Part shown: piece by piece, positions 6,115 to 12,520 of the stretch
Numbering within the stretch: position 1 is the stretch's first letter
Layout: every line of letters starts with the position of its first letter
NCBI GenBank assembly: GCA_030631725.1
Contig: DAOVKO010000032.1
Span: 1 to 13,554 of the forward strand
DNA length: 13,554 nucleotides
Direction of reading: 5' to 3'
Source: Actinomycetes bacterium
Lineage (GTDB): Bacteria > Planctomycetota > Phycisphaerae > JAACET01
Made by a program: the position numbers and the translations under genes
The notes under the pieces: model-generated
What the model was told of the DNA's origin: nothing
Databases searched by the model: none
Seen by the model: only the letters and a program-made list of their open reading frames with translations

Positions 6115-7194
6115 TTAGCCCCCATCAGCTCCGCTGGGCCCTCGTGTCGGTCCGGGGGTCCTTTGCAGCGGTCCGGGAGTCCTTTCCAGCGGCTCAAAGG
6201 ATTCACGCCGGCGGTGCCTTTCTATCCGCTCGCTCAGTTTACTCAGCGTGTTCTCTATGCTCTTCTGAAAATCCAACTCAATCTGCCCGAAGTCCGAGCG
6301 CTTTTGCAGCTGCTTTTTGACCTCGGTATAGACGGTGTATTGTCGCGGGCCGGCAAAACGCTTGGCCAATCGCCTGAGCTTGTTTAGCGCTACTCTGGCC
6401 AGCCTGATGTCCAGTTTGTCCAGCGGAGCTTCTTCCAGAGCCTCGATGGTCTGAACGAAGGCGGCGTCTGCGTCCCTCAATTGTCGGCTGAGTTTTTCGA
6501 TCACCGCCAGGTAGGCCAGCCGGTCTGAGCTTTCGAGCAGCAAGTCGGTGAAATCCCGCCCCAATACATCCACCGACTGGTTGAGAAGCATAATCCGTTC
6601 ATCATGGGCGTTGCGGTTTTTGGCATCTTCCTTGGCCTGGCGCAAGGCCTGCAAATAGGCCCCGGAGGGTACAGGCTGTTTGGGTTGGTCCGGCCCAGAT
6701 TCAACCGCCTCCTTCTGCTCGGGCCCTGGGAATTTCACACTCGGCTCAGGAAGGGCCCGTATTGGATCCGGAGCTGATAAAGAAGCCCGCACCAGCAGTC
6801 TCGCCTGCCGGGCTAAGTCATCTCTAGAAGCGCGACTCAGCAGGGCCACCAACCGCCGTCCGACATAGACTTTTTCCCAGCGATTGGCCCGGCGGCTTCT
6901 CATCTCGTTGATCAGCAGCGTGGTCACTTGGTCCCAATCCGGCCCGACCATTATTTCCAGCTCTACTACGTTGGGTATTTCTTTGAGGGCTTGCTCTATC
7001 TCGTGCGGTTTGATTTGGGCAGCCTCTGTCCGCCACTGCTCGATTTGCTGCCTTAGCTGACGTCTGGTGTAAAGACGCTGTTGGGCTGCGTTTGCTATTG
7101 GCCTTGGCCGCGGCGAGGGTCTATCCCGAAGCTCCCGGGGACCGGCCAAGTACGACATTCCCGCCAGAAGAATAATCAGGCTCACGTACGTCAT
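6115..7194 (-). CDS. Membrane-anchored or secreted protein, unknown function
   Basis: I do not recognise this 359-residue protein. It begins with a short hydrophobic segment (about 3-18, VSLIILLAGMSYLAG) that could be an uncleaved anchor or signal peptide, then an Arg/Pro-rich linker (19-33). Two charged, mostly helical regions follow: about 36-140, and about 178-330, the latter with coiled-coil-like stretches. They are separated by a Pro-rich linker (142-176). The tail (about 336-357) is low-complexity, built on ERTPGPL/QRTPGPT. The ATG at 7192-7194 has GGGAG nine bases upstream. It lies 59 bases after the glycosyltransferase and 26 before ribokinase, all on one strand. An envelope role with the glycosyltransferase is a guess from position only. 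Confidence 0.72.
   Translation of the reverse strand: MTYVSLIILLAGMSYLAGPRELRDRPSPRPRPIANAAQQRLYTRRQLRQQIEQWRTEAAQIKPHEIEQALKEIPNVVELEIMVGPDWDQVTTLLINEMRSRRANRWEKVYVGRRLVALLSRASRDDLARQARLLVRASLSAPDPIRALPEPSVKFPGPEQKEAVESGPDQPKQPVPSGAYLQALRQAKEDAKNRNAHDERIMLLNQSVDVLGRDFTDLLLESSDRLAYLAVIEKLSRQLRDADAAFVQTIEALEEAPLDKLDIRLARVALNKLRRLAKRFAGPRQYTVYTEVKKQLQKRSDFGQIELDFQKSIENTLSKLSERIERHRRRESFEPLERTPGPLQRTPGPTRGPSGADGG
6149..6190 (-). repeat. Two tandem 21-base units encoding RTPGPL/RTPGPT
   Basis: Positions 6149-6169 and 6170-6190 are adjacent 21-base copies that differ at two positions (19 of 21 identical). They encode the seven-residue repeat of the Pro-rich tail of the unknown protein at 6115-7194. 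A partial, more diverged third unit lies at the C-terminal end (RGPSG). The high identity suggests recent slippage or unequal recombination. Confidence 0.8.
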
Positions 7195-7253
7195 GAGTTC
7201 AGACTCCCGTCCATTGGGCCAGATATATCTCTTGCCGACTTGCTCGGCTCGTT

Positions 7254-8441
7254 CTATTCGACCAGAGTCTCCTGAGGGCTCATCAGCGTGTACACCCGTC
7301 CTCGCCAGAGCATTTTACGAGAACGCCACGAGCATATCAAGGCCCACAGAGCTGCCACCACCACCCAAACCTGTCCAAAGGTATCCATCCAGCGGGTCTT
7401 GCTGAAGTCGCAATCGAGAAGGGTTTGCTTTACCGTTTTGCGCCGCTGAGCCCCCACGGCCAAGTCCAGGGCGTAAAGTAATCCAACGGCTGCCAGGACA
7501 AAACAGTATTCCGCCCGGCCGCCCAGCAGCAGCCACAGTGCGGCCGCTGCGGTGACAATCAGCGGCACAAGGTAGCTCAGACACAACGCCCATCCGGCCA
7601 ACCACATCCGCGGAGTGTAGACCCTGGCCACCAGGCTCTGGCGGCGCATAAAATCGAAGCCCTCCCTCCAGGTGCAATCCTCATGGCTGGGGATCATACA
7701 TTGGCTCACGAAGGCTACTTTCCTTCCCGCCCGGTACACTTCTCTGGTCAAGAGCGAATCTTCCGACAGGGCCTTGCTCCACAGCCGGCCCATGCGCATT
7801 CGCTTGTAAGCCTGTCGCCGCAGAGCAAAGGAGCCTCCCCAAACGTAAGCCTGCCTCCGGGGATCTCCCACCGTCGAGACCAAGGCGTTCCATACCGCCC
7901 GGGTGGCGCTGGCCCAGCCTCCCCGTACGGGGACGTAGCAGCGGTAGCCGCTACTGGCTGGATATTCGAATCGCCCTAGCGGTGCAGTCAGATGAGCCAG
8001 CCAGTGCGGGCCCGGACGTACGTCCGAATCCACGAAGGCGAACACTTCGCTTCGCGGATCGGCCCCAGCTAGGCCGATGAGCATGTTGTGGATCTTTTGG
8101 CTGCAGTTCTCGGTCACGCCGGCCACCTTGATGCAAGCTCGGGGTGGCGAGTTTTCTTTGAGAATCCTGCTCAGGACCGCATAGGCTGGGTCGTCTTCGC
8201 TTTCGACAACGAAAACGACCTCCCAGAAGCCGGGGTATTGCTGAGAGAGTACCGCGGCCACATTCTCTTCGAAGCCCGGATCAATACCTTTACACGGGGC
8301 GATCAGCGTTACGCTCAGGCTCGAATCCGGCAGAGGCTGGCGAAGTTGAGCCTTGACGAATTGCCTCAGCCGATAGCCGCAATACAACAGCCACAGTCGC
8401 AGAGCCAGTCCCAGAGCGTATATTATCCATACGATTATCAC
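7254..8441 (-). CDS. Membrane glycosyltransferase, GT2/GT21-like
   Basis: The 395-residue protein is an integral-membrane GT-A glycosyltransferase that resembles ceramide-glucosyltransferase-like (GT21/HpnI) proteins. It has an N-terminal membrane helix (about 3-22), a cytoplasmic catalytic domain and C-terminal membrane helices (about 281-305, 312-330, 355-371), ending in the characteristic WRGRVYTL (379-386). Nucleotide-sugar motifs are PCKGID (49-54), DSD (138-140) and ED at 227-228 in ALSEDSLLT. The usual (Q/R)xxRW block reads RRQSLVARVY (266-275), so the Arg-Trp pair is not conserved. It probably transfers a sugar to a lipid acceptor; the acceptor is unknown. The start is GTG at 8439-8441 with GGAG five bases upstream. 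It is the first gene of the leftward run to 4348. Confidence 0.85.
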   Translation of the reverse strand: MIIVWIIYALGLALRLWLLYCGYRLRQFVKAQLRQPLPDSSLSVTLIAPCKGIDPGFEENVAAVLSQQYPGFWEVVFVVESEDDPAYAVLSRILKENSPPRACIKVAGVTENCSQKIHNMLIGLAGADPRSEVFAFVDSDVRPGPHWLAHLTAPLGRFEYPASSGYRCYVPVRGGWASATRAVWNALVSTVGDPRRQAYVWGGSFALRRQAYKRMRMGRLWSKALSEDSLLTREVYRAGRKVAFVSQCMIPSHEDCTWREGFDFMRRQSLVARVYTPRMWLAGWALCLSYLVPLIVTAAAALWLLLGGRAEYCFVLAAVGLLYALDLAVGAQRRKTVKQTLLDCDFSKTRWMDTFGQVWVVVAALWALICSWRSRKMLWRGRVYTLMSPQETLVE

Positions 8442-8513
8442 AGTGTCTCCGGTTCTTCACCGCTGCGGACAGGACCGCCCGCCGCCGACATAGCCAAACG
8501 TAGTGGTAGCAAT

Positions 8514-8542
8514 TAGATAGACTAAAACAGGCACAAAAGCAA
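8514..8542 (-). promoter_or_regulatory. Weak candidate promoter for the glycosyltransferase run
   Basis: On the minus strand TTGCTT (8537-8542) and TATCTA (8514-8519) are 17 bases apart, each matching the sigma70 consensus at three of six bases. It is offered because the first gene of the five-gene run must be driven from this 238-base divergent region. The rest of 8442-8679 shows no gene, clear hairpin or operator. Confidence 0.2.
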
Positions 8543-8571
8543 GAACCATTCGCCGATTTCGACGGTGGGGG

Positions 8572-8601
8572 CTTACATCCAGCGGCAGATTCGGCTATGA
8601 T
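8572..8601 (+). promoter_or_regulatory. Candidate promoter for the 8680-13554 operon
   Basis: CTTACA (8572-8577, four of six) and TATGAT (8596-8601, five of six) are 18 bases apart on the plus strand, giving a leader of about 72 bases before the ATG at 8680. It would serve the four closely spaced rightward genes. Confidence 0.33.
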
Positions 8602-8679
8602 ATTAGCAAACAGCGGCGGATATTCCTGCCGTATGTGCAAGGCCAATCGTTTGTGAGCTTTTCTACTCAGGAGGGAACC

Positions 8680-10833
8680 ATGAAAATTCGACTGACAATC
8701 CTGGCTGCGTCTTGTCTGCTGCTTGCCTGCACGGTCGCTGTTGGCCAGACGGACATTCTCTCGTCCGTGCCAGCTGATGCCTACGGTTTTGCAGCCGTCA
8801 AAAGCCCCCAGGCTATTGTGGATCGGCTCAAACTATTGCTGCCCGTTTTGGAGGAGCACCCGGTTTTCAAAGACCCCCTGGCTCCGATTCGCCAAGTGCT
8901 CGGCGATGTAGATTTTACGGGCCCGGCAGCTGTTGTCATGCTGAAGTTCGACGAGTCTGACATGGATGAAAGGCCCATAGCTCTTCTGATTAGTGCCGCC
9001 AATGCAGGCGCGGTCCTGCAGAGCCATAAAGATAAGGCCGGCGCAGGCGAGGAACAATTGTCCCAAGGCATAGTAAAAATATCAGCGCAGGATCTAATAG
9101 GTGAAGATCTATACTTAGCTGTGAAGGGCGACTTTGTGGTCGTAGCCTTTGAGCCTGACATGGCGGCAGCGTTAGCAAATGGCCAAGGATCGTTTGAGGT
9201 CTTGCCCGAAGTTCGCCAAGCCTACGAGCAGGGGAAAATCGTGCTGCTAGCCGACTTTCAGCGAATAAGACTGCCGTTGATTCGGGGACTGAATGAAACT
9301 CGCTCTGAAGTGCGAGCTGAAGTGGATCAAGAGTCTGAGCCAGCCGACTCTAAGCAAATCATAGAAAGGGATATGGGATTATTTTCAGCAGATTTGGCCC
9401 AATCCTTTGTTGAGCAATTGGACAAGTTCATCTATATCCTGGATGTAACTGATAAGGGCGTCTATAACCTAAAGGTTATCTTCGAAGCCGATTCACCAGT
9501 GGCGGAGTTTATCAACGCCCAGATAGGACAGCCCGATCCCAGCTATAAGTCCATACCATCCGGGGCGTTTCTTTTGGCCGGGGCCCTCAAAATCCCCCCG
9601 GCCCAGCTCGACGTCATTACCGACGCCCTTTTGGCCAAAGCCATGACTTATCCGAGCTTAGCCCAAAAGCTCAGCCAGGAACCCGCTCAGAAGGTAATTG
9701 CTGATATTAGAGCTTTCTACGGACAGTTTTCAGGAACGGCCTTTAGCGCCGGTTTGGGCAGCCCAGCTACGGGAATGCTCAACTTCGTTGCCCGCTTCGA
9801 TGTCGCTGACGCCGCGGCGTTCAAGCAGCAGATAAAAGAAGTATGTCAAAGTGGATTCATCTCCACGCTGATCCAGGACACTGGCGTGAAGCTCATCTAT
9901 ACCGACGCGGTCGAGAGCTATGCCGGCGTAAACATCGACACCATCGCCATAAGACTTGCTAACGGTGGCCAGGATAATCCACCTACCAACGAAGCCATGC
10001 GGGTAATGCAGGTCTTGCCCATGGTCATCGGGGCGGATATGAGCATCCGCATAGCCGCGCCGACGGAGGATCAGGTGCTGGTTATCATCGGCGGCGGATT
10101 CGAGCGGGCCGAGCGGGTTATCAATGTGGCTAACGGTCATGGTTCCAGCCTGGCTGATTACCCCAAGATAACCGAAGCTCTAGCCGCCATGCCCCCCAAT
10201 AGAATTGCCGAGGTTCATCAAGATCTTAGCACCATGTTCACCATGGTTAAAGCTTTTGCACCTCACCTGTCTGCTGCTTTGCAGCAGCTCAATTTGGCCG
10301 ATATGCCGCTGTTTTCTGCAAGCTGTTCAGTCCAGCACAATACCTTCAGATCCGACGGAAGCATCGCTACTATAAGTATTCCCAGCGTGGCTGTAGCCAT
10401 ACTTGTTCCGGCCATTCAGCACGCCAGGGGCCAAGCGAGAGCGGCCGTGTGTGCCACACGCGTGAAGGGCTTGGACACCGCCTTGTATTTGTACGCAAAC
10501 ACTCACAAGGGCAAATATCCGGATGCTGGGCGATGGCGCGAGGCCTTGATTGAGGAAGACTACGCTACGGGCGAATTCTTTATCTGTCCTTCCGTAGACG
10601 GCGATCCGGACAAAGACAATCACTATGTTCTGCTGCCCTGGCCCGGCCCGGATAGTGTCGACGGAAATTTGTTGGTGATTTTTGAGCGAAATGCCAACCA
10701 CAACGGCAGGAGGCATGTAATCGGCGGAGCCCATGGAGTAAGTATCGTAAGCGAAGCGGAATTTCAGGAGATGTTGACCAAGACCATCGAGGCTCTCAAG
10801 GCCCGCGGAATTGAATTCAATTGGCAGGAGTAA
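8680..10833 (+). CDS. Large secreted protein with pseudopilin-like C-terminus
   Basis: The ATG at 8680 has AGGAGG at 8669-8674, so I take a 717-residue product. It opens with a signal peptide (MKIRLTILAASCLLLAC); cleavage could be by signal peptidase I near AVG-Q or at a lipobox-like LLAC. Residues about 26-555 form a large alpha/beta region of unknown function, starting SSVPADAYGFAAVKSP, which recalls secreted planctomycetal proteins. Near 565-580 a hydrophobic helix (ISIPSVAVAILVPAIQ) leads into HARGQARAAVC and LDTALYLYANTHKGKYP, the look of a DUF1559/type II pseudopilin module, but without the GFTLIE prepilin cleavage site. The end, NHNGRRHVIGGAHGVSIVSEAEFQ, resembles a degenerate H-X9-DG motif: His674 is present, but the Asp-Gly pair is not. 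The protein is first in a probable four-gene operon. Function is unknown. Confidence 0.85.
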   Translation: MKIRLTILAASCLLLACTVAVGQTDILSSVPADAYGFAAVKSPQAIVDRLKLLLPVLEEHPVFKDPLAPIRQVLGDVDFTGPAAVVMLKFDESDMDERPIALLISAANAGAVLQSHKDKAGAGEEQLSQGIVKISAQDLIGEDLYLAVKGDFVVVAFEPDMAAALANGQGSFEVLPEVRQAYEQGKIVLLADFQRIRLPLIRGLNETRSEVRAEVDQESEPADSKQIIERDMGLFSADLAQSFVEQLDKFIYILDVTDKGVYNLKVIFEADSPVAEFINAQIGQPDPSYKSIPSGAFLLAGALKIPPAQLDVITDALLAKAMTYPSLAQKLSQEPAQKVIADIRAFYGQFSGTAFSAGLGSPATGMLNFVARFDVADAAAFKQQIKEVCQSGFISTLIQDTGVKLIYTDAVESYAGVNIDTIAIRLANGGQDNPPTNEAMRVMQVLPMVIGADMSIRIAAPTEDQVLVIIGGGFERAERVINVANGHGSSLADYPKITEALAAMPPNRIAEVHQDLSTMFTMVKAFAPHLSAALQQLNLADMPLFSASCSVQHNTFRSDGSIATISIPSVAVAILVPAIQHARGQARAAVCATRVKGLDTALYLYANTHKGKYPDAGRWREALIEEDYATGEFFICPSVDGDPDKDNHYVLLPWPGPDSVDGNLLVIFERNANHNGRRHVIGGAHGVSIVSEAEFQEMLTKTIEALKARGIEFNWQE
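10826..10830 (+). promoter_or_regulatory. Ribosome binding site inside the upstream gene's end
   Basis: AGGAG forms part of the last two sense codons (CAG GAG) of the 8680-10833 gene, directly before its TAA, and lies seven bases before the reductase ATG at 10838. Ribosomes finishing the first gene would therefore be placed to start the second. It also decides the reductase start over an in-frame ATG at 10811. Confidence 0.75.
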
Positions 10834-10837
10834 GCCC

Positions 10838-11809
10838 ATGGAATACACCACGCTGGGTCGGACGGGGGTGCGGGTCTCGAGGCTTTGCTTTGGGACCATG
10901 AGCTTTGGAGGCGACGCTGACGAGACAGCATCGGCGGCTATGTTCGCCCGCTGCCGCGAGGCTGGGATCAATTTCTTCGACTGCGCCAACGTTTACTCGC
11001 AAGGCCGGGCTGAGGAAATTCTCGGCCGACTGATCAAGGATTGTCGCGACGAACTGCTTATTACTTCGAAGGTGGGGTTTAGTTCAGCTACTTTCGGCAA
11101 GCCGCTGCTGTCTCGCCGACGGATTATGTTGGAAGTGGAAAGATCTTTACAACGTTTAGGTACTGATCGGCTGGACGTATATTTCTGCCATACTTTTGAT
11201 CCTAATACACAGACAGAGCAAGTCCTGCGGGCGATGGACGATCTGGTTCGGCAGGGCAAGGTTCTCTATCCGGGCCTGAGCAACTGGGCTGCTTGGCAGA
11301 TAGCCAAGGCCCTGGGCATCAGCCGGATGCAGAGCCTGGCGTCCATAGAGGTGCTCCAACCGATGTACAGCTTGGCTAAGCGGACCGCCGAGATCGAGAT
11401 ACTACCCCTGGCCCACGCAGAGAATTTGGCGGTCATTCCCTATAGCCCCCTGGGCGCCGGGCTGCTGACCGGCAAGTATTCCACCACCCGGCCGGATAAG
11501 AAGAGCCGGCTGAGCGCCAACAAGATGTATGCTGCCCGCTACGGCGCCGACTGGATGTACAAGCTCGCCGAGGACTTCACCGCTTATGCCCGGAAGCTCG
11601 GCGTCAAACCGGCTACTTTGGCGGTGGCCTGGGTCAAGGCCAATCCAGCTATCACTGCTCCGATCATCGGGGCTCGCAACCTCGAACAGTTGGAGGACTC
11701 CCTGGCCGCGGCCGACTACCAGATGCCACCCGACCAGAGGCAGCAAATCTCCGCCCTGAGCCCCCCGGTCCCCATCGCCACCGACCGCACGGAAGAGAGC
11801 ATGGGCTGA
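10838..11809 (+). CDS. Aldo/keto reductase
   Basis: The 323-residue protein is a cytoplasmic NADPH-dependent aldo/keto reductase with a TIM-barrel fold. The N-terminus MEYTTLGRTGVRVSRLCFG is typical of the family. The catalytic tetrad is complete: Asp48 in NFFDCANVY, Tyr53, Lys78 in ITSKVGF, and His118 in VYFCHTFDP. Later family motifs include GLSNW (274-278 region of the gene product's middle third), VIPYSPLGAGLLTGKY, and the cofactor segment APIIGARNLEQLEDSL near the C-terminus. The general sequence suits the YajO/Gcy-like or potassium-channel beta-like group of bacterial reductases that act on aldehydes and sugars; the true substrate cannot be read from sequence. It starts four bases after the stop of the large secreted protein and is likely translationally coupled to it. 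Confidence 0.93.
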   Translation: MEYTTLGRTGVRVSRLCFGTMSFGGDADETASAAMFARCREAGINFFDCANVYSQGRAEEILGRLIKDCRDELLITSKVGFSSATFGKPLLSRRRIMLEVERSLQRLGTDRLDVYFCHTFDPNTQTEQVLRAMDDLVRQGKVLYPGLSNWAAWQIAKALGISRMQSLASIEVLQPMYSLAKRTAEIEILPLAHAENLAVIPYSPLGAGLLTGKYSTTRPDKKSRLSANKMYAARYGADWMYKLAEDFTAYARKLGVKPATLAVAWVKANPAITAPIIGARNLEQLEDSLAAADYQMPPDQRQQISALSPPVPIATDRTEESMG

Positions 11810-11871
11810 GCCTGAGCGTTTGAGCGAGTCCGCGGAAAAATATGTTGCCCAAATACAGGGAGGATGAGATC

Positions 11872-12474
11872 ATGAATGCAAGACGTTTTGTAGCTGGTCT
11901 ATTGGCGGAGGTTTTGTTGGTTGTTTTGCTCTGTGGATTAGTCGGCTGCGGCCGATCAGAGCAAGAATATGAAAAACCCAAAACGACAGGAGAATCAGCC
12001 ATGAAACTTAGCATACAAAGTACGGCCTTTGGCGAGGGTCAGCCCATACCGCGGCTCTACAGCGGCGAAGGTAAAGATGTCTCACCGCCGCTGAGCTGGT
12101 CAGGTGTGCCAGAGGGTGCCAAAGAACTGGCCATGATCGTTGACGACCCCGACGCTCCGAGGCCTGAGCCCTGGGTGCACTGGGTAATCTACAAGATTCC
12201 CGTGGACGCTGTCGGCTTGGCTGAGGCTATTCCCGTTGATGCTGAGCTTAGCAGCCCGGCCGGAGCTCTGCAGGGCCGCAATACCTCCGGCGATATCGGT
12301 TATCACGGACCTATGCCGCCCCCTGGCCATGGCGTGCACCACTATCATTTCAAGCTCTACGCCCTGGATACACAATTGGAGCTCAAGGCCGGTGCCGACA
12401 AACAAGCCCTGCTGGCGGCTATGGAGGGGCACGTCGTGGGGCAGGGCGAGCTGATCGGAACCTACCAGAGGTGA
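11872..12474 (+). CDS. PEBP/YbhB-family lipoprotein
   Basis: From the ATG at 11872 (GGAGG at 11859-11863) this is a 200-residue lipoprotein: a hydrophobic signal (about 6-24) ends in the lipobox LVGC, with Cys26 the lipidated residue, followed by a short charged linker (27-43). Residues 44-200 are a complete phosphatidylethanolamine-binding-protein domain of the bacterial YbhB/YbcL type, with DPDAP (92-96), WVHW (101-104) and GYHGPMPPPGHGVHHYHF (143-160), which form the anion/ligand pocket. Bacterial relatives usually lack the lipoprotein leader and begin at what is here Met44. That Met has its own AGGAG site. It lies 62 bases after the reductase and 46 before the pentapeptide gene, with no terminator between. 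The ligand is unknown. Confidence 0.9.
   Translation: MNARRFVAGLLAEVLLVVLLCGLVGCGRSEQEYEKPKTTGESAMKLSIQSTAFGEGQPIPRLYSGEGKDVSPPLSWSGVPEGAKELAMIVDDPDAPRPEPWVHWVIYKIPVDAVGLAEAIPVDAELSSPAGALQGRNTSGDIGYHGPMPPPGHGVHHYHFKLYALDTQLELKAGADKQALLAAMEGHVVGQGELIGTYQR
11988..11992 (+). promoter_or_regulatory. Internal ribosome binding site in the PEBP gene
   Basis: AGGAG lies eight bases before an in-frame ATG at 12001 (Met44), exactly where the PEBP domain proper begins (MKLSIQSTAF). Initiation here would give a 157-residue cytoplasmic form without the lipoprotein leader. Confidence 0.5.
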
Positions 12475-12520
12475 GCGATGCAACTCTATCAGGTTCAGCA
12501 GGGCCTTAAGGGAGTAGCCC

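Noticed and set aside
5478..6320. A 280-codon plus-strand open frame opposite ribokinase and the unknown protein
   Set aside because: It lies antisense to a clear ribokinase with intact motifs. The Ser/Pro/Ala-rich translation is typical of a GC-biased shadow frame.
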